Of a DNA stretch of 64,000 nucleotides, positions 22,201 to 29,503 are shown one piece after another; positions within the stretch are counted from its first letter, which is position 1; every line of letters begins with the position of its first letter. The translations under genes and the position numbers were made by a program. A model generated the notes under the pieces. The model saw only the letters and a program-made list of their open reading frames with translations, made no database searches and was not told the DNA's origin. Origin of the DNA: an uncultured Acidobacteriota bacterium (GTDB taxonomy: Bacteria; Acidobacteriota; Terriglobia; Bryobacterales; Bryobacteraceae); NCBI GenBank assembly GCA_902825945.1, contig CADECY010000029.1, positions 1 through 64,000 on the forward strand, given 5' to 3'.

Positions 22201-22241
22201 TCCAAATCGAGCGGGGTGGAAATATTCGGTTGGCTGCTCAT
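19224..22241 (-). CDS. actB: Alternative complex III subunit ActB (molybdopterin-fold / FeS protein)
   Basis: A 1005-aa protein beginning MSSQPNISTPLDLDAIRARL at 22241, the start that overlaps the actA stop as ATGA. A twin-arginine type export signal with a lipobox-like cysteine is seen at about 60-85 (SRRRLVELLGATLGLAGLTAC). The N-terminal two thirds has the molybdopterin oxidoreductase fold without cofactor. The C-terminal third carries ferredoxin-like cysteine clusters: CTGCNACTIACQSEN, CMHCDNAPCEGVCPV, CVGTRYCANNCPYK and CTYCVQR with CQAVCPTQA. It relays electrons from ActC towards the haems. Both parts are in one gene, as in most ACIII clusters. Confidence 0.95.
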   Translation of the reverse strand: MSSQPNISTPLDLDAIRARLASANGPEFWRSLDQVAQTPEFQKIVEDEFVPGTAEWTNAVSRRRLVELLGATLGLAGLTACTRQPEEKIVPYVQAPEDVIPGKPLYFASAVTTTGYATGVLVESHTGRPTRVDGNPEHPASLGATDAITQAVSLGVWDPDRSQNVLREGRGSTYTRFQEAVKMLREDMLSTRGAGFRILTETVNSPALAEQIRELFAEIPEAKWHQYEPCARDSVRAGARMAFGEPVNTVYKFDQADVVVSLDADFLYSGPGSVRYARDFMSKRRPEGANTTMNRLYVIEPAPSITGAKADHRLALAPAEIENFARALANEVGAGTGVSTTSAPAQWLKAIAADLNNHKGSSIVVAGDQQPAAVHALAHAMNAALGNAGKTVYYTDPIESNPADQLASLKELIADMNAGKVTCLLVIGGNPLYNAPVDAGFAEAFRKVKVRIRLGEYDDETSAVCHWQIPMAHTFESWIDTRAFDGSVTFTQPLIMPLYEGKTALDIITLFRDKGGRSAMEWVKEYWSAALAARDKTINFQQVWEKALHDGVLEGSAFGPKAVVIRKELASDLASARAQSSGTELVFRPDPNLYDGRYSNNAWLQELPKPITKTTWDNLALMSPKMAKKFGVEYSSGTMYHDTPIVDLKIGGKSVKAPAWIVPGHADDCVTVHLGYGRTRAGKIANGVGFNSYALRTSAAPWSAGGLTVTATNDIHRVAVTQDHGQMEGRDLLKVATLEHFKKEPGFAHDRHGTHLFSLYPEWEYKNYSWGMAIDLNACTGCNACTIACQSENNIAVVGKEQVTRGREMHWIRIDRYFAGDIDNPTGIQHQPVTCMHCDNAPCEGVCPVAATSHSDEGLNQMTYNRCVGTRYCANNCPYKVRKFNFFLYQDWDTESLKGVRNPNVSVRSRGVMEKCTYCVQRINSARVTAEIEGRKIKDGEVITACQAVCPTQAIHFGDMNDANSKIAKIKKDERNYALLTELNTRPRTSYLAGVRNPNPDLEKA

Positions 22242-22888
22242 CGGTGACAGACCGCGCAATCGGTCAGCTTGCGTACCTTGTACTCTTTGACGAGACGCGC
22301 GCCCAGGACTTGCTGGTCTTCCGCTGGTTTGTAGTCCATCTCGAAGACCTTGTCCTTGGGCCGAATGTACTTCTCCGGCTGACGATGGCAGTCCAGGCAC
22401 CACTCCATGAAGAGCGTATTCTGCTGGTACATCAGCGGCATCTGGTCCACGCGGCCGTGACAGGCCGCACAGCCCATGCCCTTGTTGACATGAATGCTGT
22501 GATTGAAATATACGAATTGCGGAAGATCGTGGACTCGCGTCCACTTCATGGGTTTACCCGAACGGAAACTCTCGCGAACGGGCTCGAGCATCGGCGCATC
22601 CGACCAGATCTGCGAGTGACAGCTCATGCAGGTCTCGGTCGGGGGAATCCCGGCAAACGCCGCCTTTTCGACTGACGTATGGCAGTAGCGGCAGTCGATG
22701 CCGATTCCCGCCACGTGGTGCTTGTGGCTGAACGGAACCGGCTGGTCTCGGGCAATCTGGACGTTGGTGTTGTAGGGCGAGCGAAATAATGTATCGAGGG
22801 CGAGCCCCAAACCGGCAACGGTGATGAGTCCGAGGACAATGCTACTCTTGGCGAGAATGTTTGCCGAGGGACGAAACAGTTGTGCCAT
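22238..22888 (-). CDS. actA: Alternative complex III subunit ActA (pentahaem cytochrome c)
   Basis: A 216-aa protein with an N-terminal membrane anchor (SSIVLGLITVAGLGLALDTL) and five CxxCH haem sites: CRYCH, CMSCH, CAACH, CLDCH and CAVCH, the last at the very C-terminus. Extra histidines (SHKHHV, FNHSIHV) are candidate axial ligands. ActA forms the periplasmic electron wire of ACIII. It is the first gene of the 17-kb co-directional run. GGAGG lies 5 nt before the ATG. The stop overlaps the actB start. Confidence 0.95.
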   Translation of the reverse strand: MAQLFRPSANILAKSSIVLGLITVAGLGLALDTLFRSPYNTNVQIARDQPVPFSHKHHVAGIGIDCRYCHTSVEKAAFAGIPPTETCMSCHSQIWSDAPMLEPVRESFRSGKPMKWTRVHDLPQFVYFNHSIHVNKGMGCAACHGRVDQMPLMYQQNTLFMEWCLDCHRQPEKYIRPKDKVFEMDYKPAEDQQVLGARLVKEYKVRKLTDCAVCHR

Positions 22889-23343
22889 TCATCCCTCCAG
22901 AAGAAATTGGAACGGCGCGGCGGCCATTCCCGTATTCAAAAATGCGTACGGTGTAGTACGGGATAGGAACTGGTCCGGAACGGTCAAGGCGCTATTGTCG
23001 CACATCACCGCTGGTTGGTCTACGTGCATTAGGGTCGGGTTTTGCGGGGAGTTTTCTATTGTAAACCGAAACGGGCCGACTGTGGGGAACCGGCGGAGAA
23101 ATGTCGGCGAGGTTCCCGAACTTTATCGGCATCAATCGCGATTTTCCCGCGAGCGTAGCCGAGCGATGTAGTCCTCTCCCGCAGGCCGGCCTTGCCCGGC
23201 GCGAGGAGCATACGGCACATAATGATAATATATTATTGATATCAAGAATCCGTTGGGCTTGCGAACTCCCACGGCGGACCACGGGCTATCCCACGGCCCG
23301 GCGTCACCCTACTCCGTTATCCTGACACTCCGCCGCGCCGATC
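22889..23343. promoter_or_regulatory. Divergent control region between actA and the receiver-ATPase gene
   Basis: 455 bp without a convincing gene. Three things are visible. Close to actA, TCCCGTA (22928-22934) and TACGGGA (22957-22963) form an inverted repeat that encloses a second pair, CGTAC/GTACG, at 22945-22960; this could be an operator. At 23219-23247 an AT-rich island contains the 12-bp palindrome ATAATATATTAT (23225-23236) next to TGATATCA (23237-23244). Near the right end TATCCT (23318-23323) could be the -10 of the plus-strand gene. The functions are inferred from position. Confidence 0.4.
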
Positions 23344-24546
23344 ATGCAAGAGATGCAAGTTCCGAACCTGCGAGTGCTGCTGGTCGAAGACAACCCCGGT
23401 GATGCCCGGTTGCTTCTCGAGGGAATCAAAGAAGAAGGCGGCGGAAGTTTCGACGTCACCTGGACCGAGACGGTTCAGGCCGCCTCCAGCTCGATTCGCC
23501 AGAGGCAGTTCGATGCCGTTCTGCTCGATCTGCACCTGCCTGATAGCGTGGGCCTCGAAACCTTCCAGACGATTCGCGGCATCAATCCCAACCTGCCGTG
23601 CGTGTTATTGACCGGGACGCAGGACGACGTCATCGGACTGCGCGCGGTTCAAGAAGGCGCGCAGGACTACCTGATCAAGGGACAAGCACCACCCTCCGCC
23701 GTCGTTCGCGCCCTCCGCTACGCGGTGGAGCGCAACCGGAGCCTCCAGTGGCACATGAGCAAGGGGAAGCACTCTCCCGGAGGCCGCGTCATCACATTCT
23801 GGGGCGTGAAGGGCGGCGTGGGCACCACCACAGTGGCGCTCAACTGCGCCGCGCTGCTCGCGCAGGACAAGCTGGTGATCGCGGCCGAACTCCGCCCCGA
23901 TCACGGGAGTTTTTCGGCACACTTCCGCAAGCCCATCCACGCGAACCTGAGCGACCTCTATCGGATGGCGCCAGCCGAAATCGCCGAAGCACAGGTCGAG
24001 CAGCGCCTGGTCAACACGCACCTCGGCTTCTATCTGCTGTGCGGCCCGCAGACGGTGGCCGAATGCGGCAACCTCACGCCCGGTCACGCCGACCGCCTAC
24101 TGGCGGCTACCTCCCGGATCGCCGATCTCACGGTCGTCGATCTGCCCTCGGGAGCCGGTCCCGCGCACGAAACCATCATTCATCGCTCGAACGCCGTGGT
24201 GTTGCTCGCCGAGCGGGATGACGCGTCGGTGTTCGCCGCCAAGGTCGCGCTCGAACGGCTGCGGCTGTGGGGCGTGAGTTCCGATGTGGTGCATGTCGTT
24301 CTGGTGAATCGTTCGGCGCTCCTCGACTCCCAACCGAAAGAGAAGATCGAAGAGCAACTCGGAGCCAAGATCACCGGCGTCGTGCCGCCCGCGCCCGACA
24401 TCTGCGGAGCGGCCCTGCGAGCCAGCACGCCGCTGGCCATTTTCCGGCCACGAAGCGCCCCAGCAGCGATCCTGCACCAGATCGCGGTCAAAGTGGCGGC
24501 CACGGCCGCCGGGCCCATCGCCATGCTCCCGGCGGATGCCGCCTGA
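23344..24546 (+). CDS. Response-regulator receiver fused to CpaE/MinD-like ATPase
   Basis: A 400-aa protein. Residues 8-130 are a receiver domain with the acidic pocket VEDN, phospho-acceptor D62 in LLDLHLPD, a conserved Thr in VLLTGT and Lys112 in YLIKG. Residues 147-390 form a SIMIBI ATPase with the deviant Walker A FWGVKGGVGTTTVALN and Walker B-like TVVDLPSGAG, followed by the partition-type VVLLAERDDASVFAAK. The layout resembles CpaE of tight-adherence pili, but in CpaE the receiver-like part is usually degenerate while here the key residues are kept. No pilus genes are nearby. It may position a surface machine in response to phosphorylation (inference). A second in-frame Met at codon 4 is an alternative start. 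Confidence 0.83.
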   Translation: MQEMQVPNLRVLLVEDNPGDARLLLEGIKEEGGGSFDVTWTETVQAASSSIRQRQFDAVLLDLHLPDSVGLETFQTIRGINPNLPCVLLTGTQDDVIGLRAVQEGAQDYLIKGQAPPSAVVRALRYAVERNRSLQWHMSKGKHSPGGRVITFWGVKGGVGTTTVALNCAALLAQDKLVIAAELRPDHGSFSAHFRKPIHANLSDLYRMAPAEIAEAQVEQRLVNTHLGFYLLCGPQTVAECGNLTPGHADRLLAATSRIADLTVVDLPSGAGPAHETIIHRSNAVVLLAERDDASVFAAKVALERLRLWGVSSDVVHVVLVNRSALLDSQPKEKIEEQLGAKITGVVPPAPDICGAALRASTPLAIFRPRSAPAAILHQIAVKVAATAAGPIAMLPADAA

Positions 24547-24569
24547 TTGATCTTTTCTGTACAAAGTAC

Positions 24570-24598
24570 TTTACAATTGAGGGGCTCTGGCGTATTCT
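24570..24598 (+). promoter_or_regulatory. Predicted sigma70-type promoter of the uppS-like gene
   Basis: TTTACA (24570-24575), a 17-bp spacer and TATTCT (24593-24598) form a good -35/-10 pair in GC-rich surroundings. Transcription would start at about 24605, which is the A of the start codon, and no Shine-Dalgarno is seen. This predicts a leaderless mRNA. A short repeat GTACaaaGTAC overlaps the -35 side. Confidence 0.5.
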
Positions 24599-24604
24599 GG
24601 AACC

Positions 24605-25273
<669 letters not shown>

Positions 25274-25294
25274 GCGCAGTATCCTATATGCTCT

Positions 25295-25897
25295 ATGCAT
25301 TTCAACGCCGCTGAGCGGCGAATTCTGCGTCCACTGTCGACACCGGAAAAGATCGCTGGGTTTCTCGACGAGGTTCCGTACAACAAAGAGCCGGATGGGC
25401 CGACCTGCCGCTCGCCGCGCGCGGTCATGCGAGACCGGCTTGCCCATTGCATGGAGGGCGCGCTGTTTGCCGCGGCCGCGCTCGAGGCGATCGGATTTCC
25501 GCCACTGATTCTCGATCTCGAGGCCGTTCGCGACGATGACCATGTGCTCGCGATCTATCGCGCCAACGGACTTTGGGGCTCGATCGCCAAATCGAACTAC
25601 GCGGGACTGCGACACCGCACTCCCGTCTATCGCTCGATCCGCGAACTGGTACTGTCCTACTTCGAGCACTACTACAATCTGAAAGGCGAGAAGACGCTAC
25701 GAGCCTACTCACGCCCGGTGCCACTCCGCCGCTTCGACGCGCTCGGCTGGCGCACGTCGGAACAGGAAGTATGGGCGATCCCGGAACACCTGGTCGAAAT
25801 CCCGCACGCCGCGATTCTGCCGCCGCGAATGCAATCGATGCGCTTCCACATGGACCGGCGCTTGTACGAAGCCGGCCTCACGGGCACGGCCAAATGA
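25295..25897 (+). CDS. Transglutaminase-like domain protein
   Basis: A 200-aa protein without signal peptide. A cysteine in RLAHCMEGALFAAAALEAIG followed by DDDHVLAIYRANGLWGSIA fits the Cys and His segments of transglutaminase/protease-like folds; a third acidic residue is not obvious, so catalysis is uncertain. The C-terminal half (YRSIRELVLSYFEHYYN, LRRFDALGWRTSEQEVW) is unrecognised. It lies 21 bp after the UppS-like gene and is probably co-transcribed, although TATCCT (25280-25285) could be its own -10. It is convergent with the methyltransferase gene, with 19 bp between the stops. Confidence 0.6.
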   Translation: MHFNAAERRILRPLSTPEKIAGFLDEVPYNKEPDGPTCRSPRAVMRDRLAHCMEGALFAAAALEAIGFPPLILDLEAVRDDDHVLAIYRANGLWGSIAKSNYAGLRHRTPVYRSIRELVLSYFEHYYNLKGEKTLRAYSRPVPLRRFDALGWRTSEQEVWAIPEHLVEIPHAAILPPRMQSMRFHMDRRLYEAGLTGTAK

Positions 25898-25909
25898 GCA
25901 TGCATGCTC
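25896..25909. repeat. Perfect 14-bp palindrome between convergent genes
   Basis: GAGCATGCATGCTC is a perfect palindrome overlapping the TGA stop of the transglutaminase-like gene and filling most of the 19-bp gap to the convergent methyltransferase stop. It could form a short hairpin only if the centre loops out. It has no T-tract, so it is a protein-binding site or chance; a bidirectional terminator is less likely. A tandem GTTAGC-GTTAGC follows it. Confidence 0.5.
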
Positions 25910-25916
25910 GTTAGCG

Positions 25917-26540
25917 TTAGCGGCGGACCAACACCTCGCGCAGCGAATCCCGCGTCAGGTAGAACTTGATGCTCGAAAACCGCTCGAACGTCTTTTCGAC
26001 GCCGCGGTTCGAGAACAACTGCGCGGGCCGCCGAATCGAACGTGGGTACAACTCGAGCGCCGCTTCATTGGCGACCCGGAAGGAATAGCTCTGCACCTTC
26101 GGCGAATTCGGGGCCGAGTGGAAATAGGCGAGCAGTAAACCGCGCGATCGCAGGAGCGAATGCAGCCGCGCCACCACCGCGTCGAGCAAAGGACGCGAAA
26201 GATACTGGAGCGAGTCCCAAACGAAGACGGCGTCGAACTGGCCGGGATCCCACTGCAGCGCCTGGCTCAGAAACTGATGCGCGAGGTCGGGCTGGCGCTG
26301 AACAGCGCCCGGATCACCGGGACCGAAGACCTCATCGACCCGGGAGACGATATCGTCGTTGAGCAGGCGGTGGCCCATCGAGTGAACGAAGTCGCGATTG
26401 GCCTGATTGAACTCGCCGAGATCCAGGATCTCGAGTCCCTGGCAATCGCGCATCGAATCGAAGAAATGGCGCAACGCCAAGCTCGGCCTCACCTGCCGCA
26501 CTGATCCGCCGGGCCGGCCAGGCAAACCAAGATCCACCAC
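25917..26540 (-). CDS. Class I SAM-dependent methyltransferase-like protein
   Basis: A 207-aa protein with a Rossmann methyltransferase outline: ILDLGEFNQANRDFV as motif I region, an acidic end of strand 2 region in LNDDIVSRVDEVFG, and FDAVFVWDSLQYLSRPLLD as motif IV/V. The glycine-rich loop is unusual (DLGEFNQAN, not DxGxGxG), so SAM binding may be altered. The C-terminal part reads SRRGVEKTF-like basic sequence and ends SLREVLVRR. It begins 6 bp after the bactofilin gene, a tight pairing that suggests a linked function, perhaps modifying a wall or cytoskeletal component (inference). Confidence 0.7.
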   Translation of the reverse strand: MVDLGLPGRPGGSVRQVRPSLALRHFFDSMRDCQGLEILDLGEFNQANRDFVHSMGHRLLNDDIVSRVDEVFGPGDPGAVQRQPDLAHQFLSQALQWDPGQFDAVFVWDSLQYLSRPLLDAVVARLHSLLRSRGLLLAYFHSAPNSPKVQSYSFRVANEAALELYPRSIRRPAQLFSNRGVEKTFERFSSIKFYLTRDSLREVLVRR

Positions 26541-26546
26541 GCCCTT

Positions 26547-27110
26547 CTACCGCTTGGTCTCGCCACCCGGAACGGGCGGGGCGGGCGGTGCCGCCGGACG
26601 GGCCTCGGCCGCGGCCGCCGCCTGCTGCGGCCGCGTCGCCGGTTTCGGCTCGGTGCGGATGATATCGACGCTGCCCTTGAAGAACGCGTTGTCCTCGATC
26701 ACGATGCGGACCGTCTTGATGTCGCCGACCAGCTTGGCGTCCTTGCGGATCTCGATCTTTTCGACCGCCTCGACGTTGCCGTGGATCGTGCCCACGACGA
26801 CGATTTCGCGCGCCTTGACCGATGCCGCCACCTTGCCGTTCGGACCGACCGTTAGCCGGGACTCGGGCATCTCCACCGAACCTTCGACCTCGCCATCGAT
26901 GTAGAGATCCTCGCGGCTGAACAACTGCCCCTTCACGACGACCGATTTTCCGATCATCGCCGACCGGACTCCGGTGGTCTCTGGTTCGGGCGAGCGAGAA
27001 GGCGGCAGGGTATTCATCGGGATTCCCTCACGGGCGAGCGATGTGGCCGTGGGAGGTTGCGCCGCCGGTCTCGGCGCCGGTTCTTCTTCTCGCTTGTTGC
27101 GGTTCCACAT
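26547..27110 (-). CDS. Bactofilin family cytoskeletal protein
   Basis: A 187-aa protein starting MWNRNKREEEPAPRPAAQPP at 27110; GAGGAG lies 12 nt upstream. The central beta-helix (about 52-150) has the bactofilin repeats: IGKSVVVKGQLFSREDLYID, GEVEGSVEMPESRLTVGPNG, AREIVVVGTIHGNVEAVEKI and VGDIKTVRIVIEDNAFFKG. It is flanked by disordered Pro/Ala-rich tails, the usual plan. Bactofilins polymerise without nucleotide and localise wall or polysaccharide enzymes. Reading frame continues to 27224 but would overlap the promoter. It diverges from the Fur-family gene. Confidence 0.93.
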   Translation of the reverse strand: MWNRNKREEEPAPRPAAQPPTATSLAREGIPMNTLPPSRSPEPETTGVRSAMIGKSVVVKGQLFSREDLYIDGEVEGSVEMPESRLTVGPNGKVAASVKAREIVVVGTIHGNVEAVEKIEIRKDAKLVGDIKTVRIVIEDNAFFKGSVDIIRTEPKPATRPQQAAAAAEARPAAPPAPPVPGGETKR

Positions 27111-27167
27111 TAGAATCGAACTCTCCTCATCGTTCTCGTTTTCATTCTGTCGGATAGCCGGAACTTC

Positions 27168-27195
27168 AGTGTACCGTAACGGCCCGTAAATACAA
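27168..27195 (-). promoter_or_regulatory. Predicted promoter of the bactofilin operon
   Basis: On the minus strand TTGTAT (27195-27190), a 16-bp spacer and TACACT (27173-27168) form a plausible sigma70-type promoter. This would give a leader of about 50 nt containing the GAGGAG ribosome binding site before the ATG at 27110. It lies in the 122-bp gap shared with the divergent Fur-family gene, so regulation of both genes from here is possible. Confidence 0.4.
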
Positions 27196-27232
27196 AGACG
27201 TGGTAGATTCGTAGAGACACGCACGTACGGCT

Positions 27233-27802
27233 ATGGCGATGAACAAGACCGAAGCGGCCGCCAGGGAAGCACCCGAGAAGGCCGACGATCCCGGACGCGA
27301 GGGCGCGAGCGCGCTCAAGGAGCGCGGCATCCGGCTCACGCGCCAGCGCCAAATCCTGCTCGACCTGCTCGATCAGTCGGGCAAACACCTCGACGCCGAG
27401 AGCCTTTACAAGCTCGCCCGCGGCAAGGACCCGAAGCTCAACCGCGTCACCGTCTACCGCACGCTCAAACTTCTCAAGCAAGGCGGCCTGGTCGATGAAC
27501 TCGACTTGCTCCATTACGACGGAGATCAGCACTACTACGAGACCCGGGCCAAGCAGGAGCACGCACACATCATCTGCCTGCGGTGCGGAAAGGTGGAGGA
27601 ATACTTCGGCGAGTCGCTGCAGAAGCTTCGCAAGCAGGTCGAGGAGCATTTCGGGTTTCAGATCGTGCTGACGCGCACCGAGGTGGGCGGATACTGCCCG
27701 CACTGCCAGGTGCTGCGCGCGCGCGAACTCGCGCTGGCCGCCCAGGAGGCCGAGGCTTCGCCCGCCGTTCCTCGCACCGCGCGGGCCGGCCGTAAGGAGT
27801 AG
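27233..27802 (+). CDS. Fur/PerR/Zur-family metalloregulator
   Basis: A 189-aa transcription factor. The winged helix reads GIRLTRQRQILLDLLDQSGK, HLDAESLYKLARGKDPKLN and RVTVYRTLKLLKQGGLVDEL. The metal-sensing half has HYYETRAKQEHAHIICLRCG, and paired zinc cysteines CLRCG and CPHC. The His-rich DGDQHYYE and EHAH segments fit Fur-type regulatory sites. An N-terminal 25-residue and a C-terminal 25-residue extension make it longer than typical Fur (about 150 aa). Which metal or peroxide it senses cannot be told. It immediately precedes the FHA-GAF-PP2C gene (TAGATG, no gap). A second Met two codons on is an alternative start. Confidence 0.9.
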   Translation: MAMNKTEAAAREAPEKADDPGREGASALKERGIRLTRQRQILLDLLDQSGKHLDAESLYKLARGKDPKLNRVTVYRTLKLLKQGGLVDELDLLHYDGDQHYYETRAKQEHAHIICLRCGKVEEYFGESLQKLRKQVEEHFGFQIVLTRTEVGGYCPHCQVLRARELALAAQEAEASPAVPRTARAGRKE

Positions 27803-29503
27803 ATGCACGGCACAACCGTCGTCTCGATCGGGCAGCCGGCGGGATTCACTGTCGTCACTCCGGGCGGGCAGCGGTCGAGAACACCGCTCGCGGCAAGCCC
27901 GTTCCTGATCGGCCGCCAGTCCGGCAATCAACTGGTGCTCCGCGACAATCGCGTTTCGCGCGTGCATGCCAAGGTAACGCGCGAGGGCAGCGACTATTTC
28001 ATCGAGGACGCCAAAAGCCGCCACGGAACCTTCGTCAACGGCCAGCAGATCCAGCACGAGAAGCTCTTTCCCGGCGACTCGGTCACCTTCGGCGTACCCG
28101 ATGGCTACCAGTTGATTTTCGAGCCGGAGGAGGAGCGGGGGATCAACCGGCTCGCCGATCAGGTCGTGACCACGAGCATCCAGAGCGGCACGGGCGGCGG
28201 ACTGGTGAGGCTCCGCGCGCTCGTCGAGGTGGCGCGCGCCGTGCAGGCGTCGCTCTCGATCGAGGAAGTGCTCGAGGCAGCAATCGATGGGGCACTCTCG
28301 ATCACCGGTTCCGAACGCGGATTCCTGTTTCTCGTCACCCCGGCCGGACTCCAATTACGGGTTGCCCGCGATAACGGCGGACGCACTCTCTCCGGCGGCG
28401 ACCTGCAGGTTTCGACCCGGCTCATCGACCGTGCGTTGCGTGAACGCCGTGAACTCCTGCGAATGGACTTCGATCCCCTGGCAGCCGGAGGCGGCGGGCT
28501 CGATGAGTCGCTCGCCGGTTCGCAGCTTCGCACGGTTCTGTGCGTTCCTCTCGTGCGGTCGCGCCCAGGCAGCACGACGGAAACGGTCATGGGGCCGCTC
28601 GCTGAAACCATCGGCCTGCTCTATCTGGATTCGCGTCTCGACATCGGCGAAATCGGAGCCGCCAATGAAGAAATTCTGCAGACGCTGGCGCTCGAGGCCT
28701 CGACCATCATCGAGAACGCGCGTCTGCTCGAACAGGAGCGCGCGGCGAAACGGCTCGACGAGGAACTGCGCATCGCGCGGGAAATCCAGCGGACCCTGCG
28801 GCCAGCCTCGCTACCGCGAACCGGCTGGTTTCGCGTGGCGGCGATCAGCGACTCCTCGCTGCAGGTCGGCGGGGACTACTATGACGTCACTCGCGCTGCG
28901 CCGGATTGCTGGGTCTTCGTCGTGGCCGATGTCAGCGGGAAAGGAGTCAGTTCGGCTCTGCTCGCCTCGTTGCTGCAGGGCGCACTCATCGCGGCGCCAT
29001 GCGACACGGCGGGAATCGGGCATCTGCTGGCCCGCACCAACGCCTACGTCTACGAGCGCGCCGAGGGAGAAAAGTACGCGACGCTGTTCTACGCCGCCAT
29101 GCACGCCGATGGCACGCTGCATCACTGCTCGGCCGGACACGGACAGATCGCGCTGATCCATCCGGATGGAAGCGTCGAGGAGTGGGGCGCGGACATACTT
29201 CCGGTCGGCATGCTCCCCGAAGGCGAGTTCCCCGTGAGAGTGACGCGCCTGGCGGCGGGGTCGAAACTCGTGATCTACAGCGACGGCCTCACCGACGCCG
29301 AAAGCCCCGCGGGGGAAAGCTTCGGATCGCGGCGGGTGCGCGAACTGCTGCGCTCAGGCGCGGCGCTCGGCGCCGCCAGTCTGCTCGAGCACATCGTATC
29401 CGCCGTCCGGGCATTCGAATCGGGCGCGTTGCAAAAAGATGATCTCACCGTAATGGTGGCCGAGTACAATCGAGAAGATGCGTCCCCCTTCCCGCTCCGC
29501 TGA
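27803..29503 (+). CDS. FHA-GAF-PP2C (SpoIIE-type) protein phosphatase
   Basis: A 566-aa cytoplasmic signalling protein. FHA domain at about 30-105 (FLIGRQSGNQLVL, RVSRVHAKVTREG, SRHGTFVNGQ) should bind phosphothreonine. A GAF domain follows at about 130-305 (LVEVARAVQASLSIEEVLEA, RGFLFLVTPAGLQLRVARD). The PP2C/SpoIIE phosphatase occupies about 325-560, with LRIAREIQRTLRPASLP, metal-binding QVGGDYYDV, VADVSGKGVSSALLASLLQG and IYSDGLTDAESPAGE. It probably dephosphorylates an anti-sigma antagonist or a Ser/Thr kinase substrate after sensing a small molecule. It follows the Fur-family gene without a gap and its 3' end overlaps the channel gene by 26 bp. Confidence 0.92.
   Translation: MHGTTVVSIGQPAGFTVVTPGGQRSRTPLAASPFLIGRQSGNQLVLRDNRVSRVHAKVTREGSDYFIEDAKSRHGTFVNGQQIQHEKLFPGDSVTFGVPDGYQLIFEPEEERGINRLADQVVTTSIQSGTGGGLVRLRALVEVARAVQASLSIEEVLEAAIDGALSITGSERGFLFLVTPAGLQLRVARDNGGRTLSGGDLQVSTRLIDRALRERRELLRMDFDPLAAGGGGLDESLAGSQLRTVLCVPLVRSRPGSTTETVMGPLAETIGLLYLDSRLDIGEIGAANEEILQTLALEASTIIENARLLEQERAAKRLDEELRIAREIQRTLRPASLPRTGWFRVAAISDSSLQVGGDYYDVTRAAPDCWVFVVADVSGKGVSSALLASLLQGALIAAPCDTAGIGHLLARTNAYVYERAEGEKYATLFYAAMHADGTLHHCSAGHGQIALIHPDGSVEEWGADILPVGMLPEGEFPVRVTRLAAGSKLVIYSDGLTDAESPAGESFGSRRVRELLRSGAALGAASLLEHIVSAVRAFESGALQKDDLTVMVAEYNREDASPFPLR

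Noticed and set aside
18798..22247. Very long open frame on the plus strand opposite actB and actC (over 1100 codons)
   Set aside because: It runs antiparallel to genes with clear ACIII motifs; its composition (Arg/Val/His-rich, no domains) is that of a shadow frame in GC-rich DNA.
22992..23282. 96-codon minus-strand frame in the actA upstream region
   Set aside because: No ribosome binding site, no domain, and it covers the AT-rich palindromes; more likely chance.
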